This document shows positions 9,401 through 17,799 of a DNA stretch of 64,000 nucleotides, piece by piece (within the stretch, counting starts at the first letter, position 1; each line of letters opens with the position of its first letter). Made by a program: the position numbers and the translations under genes. The notes below the pieces were generated by a model, which ran no database searches, had not been told where the DNA came from, and saw only the letters and a list, made by a program, of their open reading frames with translations. This stretch comes from Bacillus pinisoli (GTDB lineage: Bacteria > Bacillota > Bacilli > Bacillales > SA4), in NCBI RefSeq assembly GCF_023036475.1, contig NZ_JAJQKI010000001.1:186001-250000 (forward strand), read 5' to 3'.

Positions 9401-9728
9401 TTGCATATCGGTTCATCTTGTTTACATATTGTATAAGTTCTTCTCCAAAACCTGTATATTTCTGTTTAATAGCTGATATAAAGTAAGTTAAAAAGGGGAT
9501 AAGCTCATCTTCATAGCTTGAAAGGCTGTACCAACAATAAGTCTTTTTTGAATCAGCCAAAAAAGTAGCAACTGCTGTACTTTTACCGAATCCTGGACCC
9601 GATTGGACAATCGTTAAGGAGGTGTTAAACATAGTTTGTAGCTTCTTTGTTAACGAGGGTCTTCGTAGAATATCGTCCTTAATACTTGGAGGTGTTAGTT
9701 TTGTTTGAAGAATAAAAGAGGAAGACAT
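6495..9728 (-). CDS. Large MalT-like ATPase/TPR regulator with C-terminal BTAD domain
   Basis: This 1077-aa protein begins with a STAND-type ATPase: Walker A GPGFGKST at residues 44-51 and Walker B LLIIDDFHLV near 133-142. A long helical TPR-like region follows (about 350-800). From about residue 825 it has a winged-helix plus BTAD module (LGRFRVWIGDKEV... KARELFELFITKRH... then helical repeats ending TKQMHEMI). There is no LuxR HTH at the end, so DNA binding is through the OmpR/SARP-like winged helix. Such proteins act as ATP-dependent transcriptional activators. It lies upstream of the liv operon on the same strand and is the obvious candidate activator. The inducer is unknown. Confidence 0.85.
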   Translation of the reverse strand: MSSSFILQTKLTPPSIKDDILRRPSLTKKLQTMFNTSLTIVQSGPGFGKSTAVATFLADSKKTYCWYSLSSYEDELIPFLTYFISAIKQKYTGFGEELIQYVNKMNRYARDEEIRSFSAMLVNEIISMDHEILLIIDDFHLVQHSSQIEEWILWFLENVPTNLRLVFISRTRPQWNIISNLKLKGALLELNEQDLVFSKEDIEAWFTDVYSLEFTEKEINQIYELTEGWIIALQMVIQQLNHHRDLSKLLRNKYSSMEDLFQFLAMEVLVKQPPMIQQFLEQTCIFEELTPSICDEVLGISGSKEMLELLIQKNLFLQQIGQDQYRYHALFKEFLERQLSKQQSKQNQLHKRASQFYKKRNHLELAIYHLEQIGEFEEIAYLLNEFGETLIQSGKLESLLERLQRISTDQKRVFYRLHYLQGEVLRYQCVYREAEEHYHQAAILARQAGDVKGECQALQGQAYIYLDTISPGKADRLLQRTIDLMEKNENASSNEKAKIYLLMAENLVNAGQAKKAEKWFQKALNIYQLNDVGNLEARLKLRTGSLLEAKRNLLSSKNFGLHSPIEHTHLQQSHRETNLLLSLIESFVGKAEQAKELAETGIQEGIRYKAPFVEACGWIRMGHAVQLIDRYDPSLAKKCYETALEMMDDLRVPRGKAEPLMGLCMLYGREGAFEKAMEIGKKALNETDQVNDLWLSALIQLCIAVTCFYAEEYEEAEDWLSKVQDQFEFCGDQYGSCLTYLWKSFLYYQTEKEIKFQEAFTSFLNNVQIGGYEFIFTNRTTFGPKDLQSMTPLLIEAQARGIQRQYVTSLLNELGYHDVDHHPGYTLRIQSLGRFRVWIGDKEVREKDWQRIKARELFELFITKRHHYIQKDTIFSLVWPDTEEKAAVRDFKVAFNALNTAIEPNRKARSNPFFFNRDGQSYGLNPKASIYLDADEFERWIRAGLKEKDNEKAISFLTKGLELYEGDYLPERRYEDWCISERERLQVYYLRGAEKMAQLSVQTANYEEAIHWCENILTKDRTWEEAYRLLMFCFYQKNNRPQAIKWYKKCCDCLQEELGVEPMEPTKQMHEMITKMQ

Positions 9729-9799
9729 ATCATCACACCCTACTAATAATTGGTTTTTCTTCCTATTTTATCATACTAACTTACAATTCTGAACAAAAG

Positions 9800-9820
9800 A
9801 AAAAACCCTAGTTCGGGTTT
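9800..9820 (-). terminator. Terminator of the signal peptidase gene
   Basis: Arms AAACCC (9803-9808) and GGGTTT (9815-9820) form a short stem followed by TTTTTTC on the minus strand. It overlaps the stop region of the signal peptidase frame and ends the yhjE-sip transcript. Confidence 0.65.
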
Positions 9821-10374
9821 AAAAGGAAATATCAATATGTTGAAAAGGGTAATAACGAAGGTTTACTTTGCCAACGACTTGATTAATAGTAATACATCCA
9901 AAATGTCGACTGTCATAGCTACCTAACCGGTTATCGCCAATGACAAAAATATGTCCTTCCGGAACTGTCTCTTCTCCAGTTAGCTCTAGTAAAGAAAAAT
10001 CGTTCGTCAATTGATTAAGCGTATGAACCTCATCATCACCAAATAAAAATGGTTCTTCAACTGCCTTGCCATTAATAAACAAATTTCCATCCTTATACGA
10101 AACTTGATCACCTGGTAGCCCAATTACTCTCTTTACAAAGTCAGATTGATGATCTGCACGAAATACAACTACGTTGGTTGAACCTATTGATTTCATCAAA
10201 TTGATAACTCAATTTATTGACTACTAGATTACCTTCTTGAAGTGTAGGCGTCATTGAGCTTCCCTCTACAATATAGTTAGAAAAGAAAAACTGTTGTAAG
10301 AAAATAGCCAACACAACACCAATAAAAATCGGATGAAGTATTCCTTTTGCACGAACCTTGGATAGACTCATCAT
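9819..10374 (-). pseudogene. sipV: Type I signal peptidase, broken by a one-base frameshift
   Basis: The first part (from 10374) has the N-terminal membrane anchor and the catalytic serine motif GSSMTPTL (Ser40). The second part has the catalytic lysine motif KRVIGLPGD and the GDNRLGSYDSRHFG box. The two frames join cleanly if one base is removed near the GG at 10176-10177, giving ...DEINRFNNVVVFRADH, close to the family consensus. Together they make about 184 residues, the normal length. It overlaps the TVP38 gene by 4 bp, the same order as B. subtilis yhjE-sipV. This is either a recent pseudogene, a sequencing error or, least likely, programmed slippage. Confidence 0.8.
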
Positions 10375-11021
10375 GATTCTCCACTACTCCTCCTTACCGT
10401 TTTCTGCTCTTTTATATGTAGATAACTCTCTACTTTCTTGCCTACAAGCCACAGAATAAAAATAATGAGTCCCACAATGGCAGTCCGGATTGGCTGCTCT
10501 ACTAATGATCTTAAATCATAACCGATGAAGCTTATGATAAATACCATTACCATTTTTCCTGTTAACACAGCAAGCACAAATTGGTAGACACTTACACGTG
10601 ATAAAGCGGCAACCACATTAATGATGGCAGATGGCGAAAACGGAAAGCATAATAACAGAAATAATGGACCAAAACCATGATGTTCAACCCAATCCATTAG
10701 TTTTTTCACTTGTTTATTTCTACTTAAAAATTGGAAAAAGCGCTTTTGACCTAGTCTTCTAATAACAAAAAAAACGATAATCGCTCCGATACTTGTTCCA
10801 AGCCATGAATATAGAAATCCTAGCCATAATCCAAAGGCGGCTGCATTGGCAACCACAAACGCAAATAACGGTAGAAAAGGGAATATTGCCTCTAGCATCG
10901 GAAGAAAAATTCCTGGTAAAGGCCCTAGGTCTCTATATTGTTGCATTAACTCTTCTATATTTTTAAACGTAATAGCATCCTTCATAAGAAGCCAAAATTG
11001 CTGCAGCGAGTCCATGTCCAT
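10371..11021 (-). CDS. yhjE: TVP38/TMEM64 family membrane protein (YhjE-like)
   Basis: This 216-aa membrane protein of the VTT/SNARE-associated family has about five hydrophobic segments and the conserved core FLPMLEAIFPFLPLFAFVVANAAAFG and LLLCFPFSPSAIINVVAALS. Start ATG 11021 has GAGGAG 9 nt upstream. Members are thought to move or scramble lipids across the membrane. The function here is not proven. It is coupled to the signal peptidase gene, as in B. subtilis. Confidence 0.82.
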   Translation of the reverse strand: MDMDSLQQFWLLMKDAITFKNIEELMQQYRDLGPLPGIFLPMLEAIFPFLPLFAFVVANAAAFGLWLGFLYSWLGTSIGAIIVFFVIRRLGQKRFFQFLSRNKQVKKLMDWVEHHGFGPLFLLLCFPFSPSAIINVVAALSRVSVYQFVLAVLTGKMVMVFIISFIGYDLRSLVEQPIRTAIVGLIIFILWLVGKKVESYLHIKEQKTVRRSSGES

Positions 11022-11161
11022 TGATAAATTCTCCTCAACTAATACTATTCTTTATTGTACACAAGATTGCTTCAAACCAAAAGAAAAGTAGATGGTTAAG
11101 AAGGCTGTTTTTCTTAATGTTTTAGTTTTAGTAAAGCTTTATGCTTTATAAATATAAGAAA

Positions 11162-11318
11162 AGCTTTGTCTAGATTGTTGCTTTCGTAAAAATCTCAAAA
11201 GACGGATTTCTATTCGATAGTACAATGTCTAGTGTTTAGATAGAGAGAGTTGCTCTTTTCTAAACGCTTTTCTTCAGATAAAACAGTCTAAAAAGCAACA
11301 AAGTTTTTGAAAAGAGCC
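11162..11318. mobile_element. MITE family 1, copy A, with exact 8-bp target duplication
   Basis: The element runs from AGCTTTGTCTAG (a decayed GGCT end) to GAAAAGAGCC. The flanks ATAAGAAA at 11154-11161 and 11319-11326 are identical, a clean 8-bp target site duplication. Inside are TTGTTGCTTTCG, a TAAAAATC hairpin and TTGCTCTTTTCTAA, shared with the other copies. It has no coding capacity. The rest of the 11022-11374 gap is AT-rich and holds nothing else I can identify. Confidence 0.85.
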
Positions 11319-11374
11319 ATAAGAAAAGCCATATTGTAACATCTACAATATGACTTATTGTTTAACTTTCTTAT

Positions 11375-13348
11375 TTATAAGTATTCATCAAACCAACCGG
11401 CAATATGATTGAGTCGGTGGATACGCAGGTTCGGGTTACCACTTCTAGATAATTCATGATTTGCTTCTGGGAATCGAACCAATTTAGTTGTTTTCTTTTG
11501 ATGCTTTAAGGTAATATACAGCTGTTCAGCTTGCTCTACCGGACAACGATAATCCTTTTCACCATGCAGGATTAGAAGAGGTGTCTCAATGTTTCCAGCA
11601 TACTTTAATGGCGAGCAGTCCCATAGTCGGTCATAGTCAAAAGATTGACCTCTTAATACTTCCCACTCTGCAAAAAAGTACCCAATATCACTGACACCGT
11701 AAAAGCTAATCCAGTTTGAAATACTGCGCTGTGTTACGGCCGCCTTAAAACGATTTGTATGACCGACGATCCAGTTTGTCATAAAGCCTCCATAGCTTCC
11801 ACCCGTTACACCAAGACGCGTCTCATCAATAAAATCATACTCTGATAATACATAGTCTACAGCAGACATGATATCTAAGTAATCTTTTCCACCATAATCG
11901 CCACGAACGGCATCAACAAAGGATTGACCATAACCATCGCTACCTCTTGGATTTGTAAATAATACTGCGTACCCCTTTGCAGCAAGCACTTGGAATTCGT
12001 GGAAGTATGTGTTGGCATACATAGCGTGAGGTCCTCCATGGATTTCAACAACAAGAGGTACCTTTGTACCTTCTTTAAAACCTACCGGCTTCATTAACCA
12101 GCCGTGAATTTCCCAACCGTCTTCTGCATTAAATGTAATGGGCTCAGCAGATGATAGCTCAATATTCTTTAAATATTCATCATTTACAAAAGTAAGCTGT
12201 TTTTTCTCACCATTTTTCATATCAACTAAGAATAAATCTCCAGGATGAGTAGGTGTACTGATTGCTACAACCGCACGATGTGTCTTTACATCTACGGTAA
12301 AGGAGTATACATGTTGTTCGTCATGGATCACAGGATACACTAAGCCCTCCACATCTCCATAATAAACAGCTGTGCTACCATGATCACTTGCTAAAAAATA
12401 AAAGCCTTGACTATCTTCTGTCCACACTAAGCCTCTAGATATACTCCCTGAATGGAAATCACCGATTGCAACATCACCTATTTGAACATCCCAATCTCTC
12501 GTTAAACACGTCATTTCTTTTGTTTTAGCCTGGTAAAGCCAGATCTTTGATAGGGTTGCGGATTGGAACTCTTGCTCATGACCTATAAAAGAAAGGATTT
12601 CTCCATTAGGTGACCAACTAGCTTGACTAAAGCTACCGCCACTTGTTACCTTGTCCATTCTTTTTTCCTTTATGTTATAAATGTATAGGTCTGAAATAAG
12701 CTCATAATCTGCTTCTGCAGACGGATTTGCAAAAATAGCGACCTCATTTCCGTCTGGTGATACGGCACCAAGTGTAAAATCATAATGGCCTTTAGTTAAG
12801 ACTGTCAACTCTCCAGAATCAATTTGAACCTGTGCTATATGAGTATGTTTCTGATCTAAAAATCCGCTTGCGTCTGATTTATAAAATAGTTTTTCAACCA
12901 CTAAAGGCTCTAGTAATTTCTTGTCTTCCTTCGGTTGCTCTTCTAAACCATTCTCACCTAATGATAGGGCTACGAATATATTCCTCCCGTCAGGAGCCCA
13001 TTTAAACTGGGAAATACCATTAGGCGACTTCGTTAACTGGCGAGGCTCTCCTCCTTTTACATCCATCAAGAAGAGTTCGTTTTTCTCTGCTCTACTTGAT
13101 AGAAAGGCAATGGTTTCACCATCTGGTGACCAAAGAGGCTGAGTATCTCTTACTTTTCCGTATGTAAACTGTTTGATATTATTACCGTTCTGATCTCCAA
13201 CAAATAAGTGAGAATAATATTTATGTTCCTCTTCATTTGTTTCAGTTTGAACAAATACAATCTGTTCACCACTTGGAGAGAATAATGGATTGTTAACAGA
13301 CTTTAATTTATATAGATCGGTTGATTGAATTCCTCTTTTTTCGCTCAT
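11375..13348 (-). CDS. Prolyl oligopeptidase-family serine peptidase (S9C acyl-peptide hydrolase type)
   Basis: The frame can be extended upstream into a MITE, so I place the start at ATG 13348 (MSEKRGIQSTDLYKLKSV), giving 657 aa. The N-terminal two thirds is a WD40-like beta-propeller (repeated SPDG/SPNG motifs such as LWSPDGETIAFLSS). The C-terminal alpha/beta hydrolase has nucleophile Ser518 in GGSYGGFM, acid Asp in HGEKDYRCP and base His in EANHELS. It is predicted to be cytosolic, cleaving short peptides or N-acylated residues. It stands alone between two MITE copies. Confidence 0.88.
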   Translation of the reverse strand: MSEKRGIQSTDLYKLKSVNNPLFSPSGEQIVFVQTETNEEEHKYYSHLFVGDQNGNNIKQFTYGKVRDTQPLWSPDGETIAFLSSRAEKNELFLMDVKGGEPRQLTKSPNGISQFKWAPDGRNIFVALSLGENGLEEQPKEDKKLLEPLVVEKLFYKSDASGFLDQKHTHIAQVQIDSGELTVLTKGHYDFTLGAVSPDGNEVAIFANPSAEADYELISDLYIYNIKEKRMDKVTSGGSFSQASWSPNGEILSFIGHEQEFQSATLSKIWLYQAKTKEMTCLTRDWDVQIGDVAIGDFHSGSISRGLVWTEDSQGFYFLASDHGSTAVYYGDVEGLVYPVIHDEQHVYSFTVDVKTHRAVVAISTPTHPGDLFLVDMKNGEKKQLTFVNDEYLKNIELSSAEPITFNAEDGWEIHGWLMKPVGFKEGTKVPLVVEIHGGPHAMYANTYFHEFQVLAAKGYAVLFTNPRGSDGYGQSFVDAVRGDYGGKDYLDIMSAVDYVLSEYDFIDETRLGVTGGSYGGFMTNWIVGHTNRFKAAVTQRSISNWISFYGVSDIGYFFAEWEVLRGQSFDYDRLWDCSPLKYAGNIETPLLILHGEKDYRCPVEQAEQLYITLKHQKKTTKLVRFPEANHELSRSGNPNLRIHRLNHIAGWFDEYL

Positions 13349-13397
13349 AATGAATTTGCCACATCCTTTTTTTATTTGTATTGACTCCTTTTCTAAA

Positions 13398-13590
13398 GGC
13401 TGTTTTCGTATAGATTGTTGCTTTCGTAAAAATCCCAAAAGCCGGATTTTTACTTGGTAGTACAGTGTTTCTGCTTTAAGTCAAGAGAGCTGCTCTTTTC
13501 TAATCTAAAAAATCAGTTTAATCATATTCTAAATATGGCGAGATTGCTGAAAGATTAGATAGAAAAGCAACAAAGTTTTAGAAAAGAGCG
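13398..13590. mobile_element. MITE family 1, copy B
   Basis: It begins GGCTGTTTTCGTATAG and ends TTAGAAAAGAGCG. Flanks TTTCTAAA (13390-13397) and TTTCAAAA (13591-13598) match at 7 of 8 bases, a decayed target duplication. It carries the hairpin TAAAAATCC/GGATTTTTA and the internal TGCTCTTTTCTAA. Read on the minus strand, its left end supplies a false N-terminal extension (MGFLRKQQS...) to the peptidase gene. Confidence 0.85.
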
Positions 13591-13737
13591 TTTCAAAAGA
13601 CTTTGTTGCATTGTTATATATTTCGATAATTGAAATAGAGTTCCTTCTAAATGAATTGGATTTTTTTCTTGCAACTTTACTGTAAGTTTACTATTATATA
13701 AATACGAACACTTGTTCCTTAAAAGAGGTGAATTGAC

Positions 13738-14097
13738 TTGACACGAATTTCAGATGAAGACCGTTCTATACTGGAGCAATCACTATTTCTCCCCATGGCA
13801 TTAACCGTTTTTCAACGAGATCTTGCTATCATAGAAAAAGCGCCATTTAAATTAAAGCAACCCTATATTCGTTGCATAGAAGAATCTATGAACCATATTC
13901 AGCGTGATTTAGCCATTTTAAAACACGAAATGAAGAAAAAGAAGATGAAGGCTCAACAACTTACTCGTGATGAAACCTTCACCTCCTTTGTATTCGTTTA
14001 TAAGGGATATGAGGAACAACATAATTACTTTAACCCTAGAATCCGAAATAACGTTCAATCTATTATGGAAAAATACTTATTACAAACAAGAGCATAG
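13738..14097 (+). CDS. yhjD: YhjD-like protein of unknown function
   Basis: A 119-aa soluble, basic, helical protein starts at TTG 13738 with AGAGGTG upstream. It resembles the B. subtilis YhjD family in length and in its position near comK and yhjE. No catalytic motif is visible. The central KHEMKKKKMKAQQ stretch suggests nucleic-acid or surface contact, without proof. It is convergent with comK, and the two stop codons abut. Confidence 0.65.
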   Translation: MTRISDEDRSILEQSLFLPMALTVFQRDLAIIEKAPFKLKQPYIRCIEESMNHIQRDLAILKHEMKKKKMKAQQLTRDETFTSFVFVYKGYEEQHNYFNPRIRNNVQSIMEKYLLQTRA

Positions 14098-14628
14098 TCA
14101 ACGGACTTCACTGTGGTGAAAGTGTGGCGAAATCATAAATGAGGATTTACGGAAATCTGGAGATATCCTGCTAGATAAGGTTGTTCGAAGCTGAGCAGTA
14201 CGATATAACTGATTTTCAATTGAACCCTTTGAAATAGGTAACACAATTTCCTCTTTGTTAGAAAAAGTTAACAAGGTTTCATCATATTTAGTAGTTTGGA
14301 TACTTTGTACAAAAGAGTGGGAAATCCATGAGCATTGTTGACGATTGGGGGATGATGTTGGAAAGAAGTAAATATAATTCGTTGGGTCAATAACAATAGG
14401 GGCTTTATGGGTGATCCCCATTATAAATTTGGTGGCTTCACGTCTACCTTTTAAACTGCTTCCAAAGAAGTGACAGCTCCGATCAATAATATCAATGGGC
14501 TTCATTGTCACCATATACTCCCGGTCCATCTCCTTAACAATTGAATGGACACCTTTATCAGTGACTTCAGGTAAAATAGCCATGGTGTAAGGACTAATTT
14601 CATATTCAGTTAAGATTTGTTTTTTCAA
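14098..14628 (-). CDS. comK: Competence transcription factor ComK
   Basis: A 176-aa protein starts at TTG 14628 with GGAGC 7 nt upstream. It contains the ComK core: YMVTMKPIDIIDRSCHFFGSS, the GRREATKFIMGITHKAPIVIDP stretch, FFPTSSP, CSWISHSF and ENQLYRTAQLRT. ComK activates the DNA-uptake genes and its own promoter, binding the minor groove at paired AAAAN5TTTT boxes. It is slightly shorter than B. subtilis ComK (192 aa). The C-terminus after RKSSFMISPHFHH is divergent, so the region contacted by MecA may differ. Confidence 0.9.
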   Translation of the reverse strand: MKKQILTEYEISPYTMAILPEVTDKGVHSIVKEMDREYMVTMKPIDIIDRSCHFFGSSLKGRREATKFIMGITHKAPIVIDPTNYIYFFPTSSPNRQQCSWISHSFVQSIQTTKYDETLLTFSNKEEIVLPISKGSIENQLYRTAQLRTTLSSRISPDFRKSSFMISPHFHHSEVR

Positions 14629-14693
14629 ATGTTTAGCTCCTTTTCTATAAATTTAATTCCATAATAAGACAAATCACAACAAAATAAAAGTAT

Positions 14694-14706
14694 AAAACTA
14701 CGTTTT
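14694..14706. promoter_or_regulatory. Perfect ComK AT-box upstream of comK
   Basis: The sequence AAAACTACGTTTT fits AAAAN5TTTT exactly and lies 66 bp upstream of the comK start. A second, one-mismatch box (AAATAATTATTTT, 14709-14721) follows after only 2 bp, which is not one of the usual box spacings. Autoregulation of comK through this site is the natural inference. Confidence 0.5.
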
Positions 14707-14794
14707 CTAAATAATTATTTTATAGAGTTTCATTAATTGCATGAAAAAAGTGATTTTCCTCATTCTGAAGAAAACCACTTTTATCCATACATTA

Positions 14795-14998
14795 TTATGA
14801 ATTATTAAACACTTGCGAGATTTCCTTTTCCGCAAGATACTCATTACCCTCTTCTACTGTAATATGCTCATCAACGGAATCCCCCATATTAGAACCACTG
14901 AAGTGATCAAACGCTGATGATACTGTCATTTGAGGATTAAGTGGTGTTCCTAAAGGGATTTCACTTTCTTTTCCAACACCAGGGTATTTACCTTCCAT
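14795..14998 (-). CDS. Small acidic protein of unknown function (67 aa)
   Basis: Start ATG 14998 has a strong GGGAGGTG site 8 nt upstream, which makes this frame credible. The protein is acidic and low in hydrophobic residues, with no signal peptide or membrane segment. I do not recognise the family. It stands alone between comK and the IDEAL-domain gene. Confidence 0.55.
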   Translation of the reverse strand: MEGKYPGVGKESEIPLGTPLNPQMTVSSAFDHFSGSNMGDSVDEHITVEEGNEYLAEKEISQVFNNS

Positions 14999-15197
14999 CC
15001 TTCAAACACCTCCCATCATATCGTTCCCTTGTTAGCCACAGATTATCCGAGTCCCCTTATTTTTATTCAGAAAAGGAAATATTTTATTAGTTATAAGAAT
15101 ATTCAAACAAATAATGGAATACATATAATATCCCACTTTCATTAGCGGGAAAATAAAAAATGTGTCTCTTTAGGGAGAAACATGGGGAGTGAAGTTT

Positions 15198-15428
15198 ATG
15201 AAAGAAAAAAATTCATACTCTGATATCCGAAAAAACGATACAAAGCACAATCACACCAATCAAACTGATGTCAACATATATGTACAGATGTTATTGGATG
15301 ACATCCTATTTAAGTCAAGAATTAAAAAGCTAATCAAAGAAATCGATGTTGCGCTTGACCAACGTGATTACTCTTCCTTTCAACGACTATCAAAAGAGTA
15401 CAAGCAACTAGTACAAAGTTCGACGTGA
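15198..15428 (+). CDS. yhzC: IDEAL domain-containing small protein
   Basis: The start is set at ATG 15198, because GGGGAG sits 8 nt upstream. A GTG at 15189 is less well placed. The 76-aa protein ends in an IDEAL-type motif (LIKEIDVALDQRDYSSFQRLSKEYKQL, about residues 46-72), a Bacillus helical module found in short proteins and in adaptor proteins. Location beside comK matches B. subtilis YhzC. Function is unknown; protein-protein binding is likely. Confidence 0.7.
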   Translation: MKEKNSYSDIRKNDTKHNHTNQTDVNIYVQMLLDDILFKSRIKKLIKEIDVALDQRDYSSFQRLSKEYKQLVQSST

Positions 15429-15473
15429 TCAACCAAAAGTGCAATGTACCACTTAACCTCAGTAAAATATTCT

Positions 15474-15520
15474 GAAGAGAAGAAAATAGTTAAGTCCCTT
15501 TTCTTCTCTTCAGGTTATTT
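15474..15520 (+). terminator. Terminator after the IDEAL-domain gene
   Basis: GAAGAGAAGAAAA (15474-15486) pairs with TTTTCTTCTCTTC (15499-15511), followed by AGGTTATTT. The stem is long but the T-tract is weak. Confidence 0.5.
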
Positions 15521-15553
15521 AACGAGTGTAATTGGTTACTTGCACCACTAACA

Positions 15554-15583
15554 TAATAAAAAGCCATGCTTCGCATGGCTTTC
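15554..15583 (-). terminator. Terminator of the nfeD-floT operon
   Basis: GCCATGC and GCATGGC form a tight stem with a TTC loop. In the minus direction it is followed by TTTTTATT, directly after the flotillin stop. Confidence 0.8.
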
Positions 15584-15585
15584 AC

Positions 15586-17061
15586 TTACTGTTCAGTATT
15601 AGAAGGTATGATCGTCGTAGATGGAGTTTTACTTGGCTCCACTTTCTTTGTGGTAATGTTATTTATAATGTCCACCACATCAATACCAGAGACGTCCTTA
15701 AGCATCTCAGGTGCAGTAGCCATGAGCTGCGTAACATAATTACTTACTCGGTTCGCACCATCACCATTCCCTGTATCCACAACAGTAATCTTATCAATAT
15801 TTCCTAGTGGCTGTGCAATCTTTTCTGCAAGTTCAGGAAGCATCTTCGCAAGAATATCTAGAACAGCTGCTTCACCGTAGTTTTTATAAGCTTCTGCCAG
15901 CTTTTCTTTCGCTTCTGCTTCTGCCAGACCTTGAAGTCGAATAACCTCTGCGCGGGCACTACCTTGTGCACGTTCTGCTTCTGCTGTTGCCTTCGCTTCT
16001 GCTTCAATTTTATACTTAATCGCATCTGCTTCACGCATTCTTTTTGTCTTTTCTGCTTCTGCTGCTTGTTCAACAGAGAAACGATCTGCCTCTGCTTTTT
16101 TCTTAACTTCTGCATCATACTGCTTTTCACGACGTAGAATTTCTTTTTCCTGAAGGTCAATTTCTCTTTCTTTACGTACAATCTCAATCTTCATACTTTC
16201 TTCAACAGCCTGCTGTTGAGAACGTGCTTCCGCAATTTTATAGGCCTGATCTGCCTCTGCCTTCGCGGTATCCTGTTCACGTTTAAACGAGGCGACTTTA
16301 AGTTCTTTATCTTTTGTTGCTTCAGCAATTGCTGTATCACGAATAAGCTCAGCACGTTGTCCTTCTTCTTCTGCTACAGCTTTTTTTATACGAGAATCTC
16401 TCACTGCTTCTGCCTCTGCAATTTCTGCATCACGTTTTACAGCTGCAATTCTCGGGCGACCTAACGCATCTAAGTAACCATGCTTATCACGTACATCTTT
16501 AATCGTGAAGGAAACAATTTGTAGTCCCATTTTCTTTAGATCTTTTGCTGCAACACCCTGCACTTCTTGAGCAAACCGGTCACGATTACGATATACTTCT
16601 TCAACTGTCATTGATCCTAAGATTGCACGAAGGTGACCCTCTAGTACTTCTTGCGCCTCACTTCTTAAATCTTCAATAGGTTTACCTAGGAACTGTTCCG
16701 CTGCTGTTGCGATTTCTTCAACAGAGCCTCCAATCTTAATAATGGCCACACCATCAGCCATTACAGGAACACCTTGCTCTGTATATACTTCTGGAGTTGT
16801 TACATCCAACTTATGAGATAGTAACGAGATAAATTCTGCCTGTTGGAAAATTGGAAGAATAAACGCTCCTCCACCCCTAACGATTTTAATTTTTCTACCA
16901 GTATCATCTGATAGAACATTTTTCGTTCCTAAGAAGGAACCAGTTACAATCATTGCCTCATCTGAGCTAACGGTCTTATAGCGAGCCCAAAATGCAATCC
17001 CTAACACTAAAAATACGCCAAGAACAATAATCGGAATTAGTAAATACGGTTCTAAAAACAT
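15586..17061 (-). CDS. floT: Flotillin-like membrane scaffold FloT
   Basis: This 491-aa protein has an N-terminal membrane hairpin (IPIIVLGVFLVLGIAFWARY), an SPFH domain (about 40-200) and a long Ala/Glu-rich coiled coil (EAEA-type repeats, about 220-400) typical of flotillins. It organises functional membrane microdomains and influences cell-wall synthesis, sporulation signalling and protease activity in B. subtilis. It is co-transcribed with the NfeD-type gene 12 bp upstream, as in yuaF-floT. Confidence 0.93.
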   Translation of the reverse strand: MFLEPYLLIPIIVLGVFLVLGIAFWARYKTVSSDEAMIVTGSFLGTKNVLSDDTGRKIKIVRGGGAFILPIFQQAEFISLLSHKLDVTTPEVYTEQGVPVMADGVAIIKIGGSVEEIATAAEQFLGKPIEDLRSEAQEVLEGHLRAILGSMTVEEVYRNRDRFAQEVQGVAAKDLKKMGLQIVSFTIKDVRDKHGYLDALGRPRIAAVKRDAEIAEAEAVRDSRIKKAVAEEEGQRAELIRDTAIAEATKDKELKVASFKREQDTAKAEADQAYKIAEARSQQQAVEESMKIEIVRKEREIDLQEKEILRREKQYDAEVKKKAEADRFSVEQAAEAEKTKRMREADAIKYKIEAEAKATAEAERAQGSARAEVIRLQGLAEAEAKEKLAEAYKNYGEAAVLDILAKMLPELAEKIAQPLGNIDKITVVDTGNGDGANRVSNYVTQLMATAPEMLKDVSGIDVVDIINNITTKKVEPSKTPSTTIIPSNTEQ

Positions 17062-17073
17062 GTAATGCCCCCC

Positions 17074-17607
17074 TTAATCTAATTGTTCATAAGGCGACAC
17101 AAGTAATGTGTCATCTCTTATTTCAATCACTAAAGCTTTTACACCTGATGGAATGTCTATGTCTTCGAAGCTCGCAGCAATTTGATTTGAAGCTCCACCG
17201 CCAATAGAGAGTAGGATTTCTCCATAGCCGTCTTTAGGGATCGGAATTGTAACCTCTCCTACTTTCCCTACAAAATCCTGGACAGAATAGCCTGTTGAGT
17301 TTTCTGTATTCTCCATTGGTTTTACATAGAGTAAGTAAAAAAAGATGCTAAGAATAAGACCAATACATAGGGATAATATAAAGATAATTGGCTGCGAAAT
17401 GGATGTATAGATCGTTAACAATATGCCAGCCCCACCAAATGCAGTTAATGCACTCATAATTACCGTTGTATTAAAAAAACCTGGTAGGTCAAACGCAAGC
17501 GCCTCCATCATTCCATCCATCATATTTCCTAAAAAGTCATCAAAGATGACAGTAAGTAAAGTAAAAATGATTCCTGTTATTAAACATCCCCAATAAAACT
17601 CCAGCAT
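17074..17607 (-). CDS. yuaF: NfeD-family membrane protein (YuaF-like)
   Basis: This 177-aa protein has three to four membrane segments and a C-terminal OB-fold domain (VQDFVGKVGEVTIPIPKDGYGEILLSIGGG). The OB fold is the usual partner module of flotillins. Start ATG 17607 has GGAGGTG upstream. It is the first gene of the floT operon and likely acts with FloT in membrane microdomains. Confidence 0.88.
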   Translation of the reverse strand: MLEFYWGCLITGIIFTLLTVIFDDFLGNMMDGMMEALAFDLPGFFNTTVIMSALTAFGGAGILLTIYTSISQPIIFILSLCIGLILSIFFYLLYVKPMENTENSTGYSVQDFVGKVGEVTIPIPKDGYGEILLSIGGGASNQIAASFEDIDIPSGVKALVIEIRDDTLLVSPYEQLD

Positions 17608-17799
17608 TCAAATCACCTCCTGCTCAATATGTAATACGGTTTAAACCAAAGAAAGGTTTCTTCAATTTCACTTAATTTTCACAAGGTGCATTTAACCGTT
17701 TTGGAAACAAACCTTTATAAAAATCCATATCTGTGTAAATGCTAATCAATGATTGCTAATTTCATTGTACATGAAAAATTGGAATTTGGTGGTAGATTT

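Noticed and set aside
13349..13438. N-terminal extension MGFLRKQQS of the peptidase
   Set aside because: It starts inside a MITE, and the same MGFLRKQQS peptide appears in the MITE copy at 23116.
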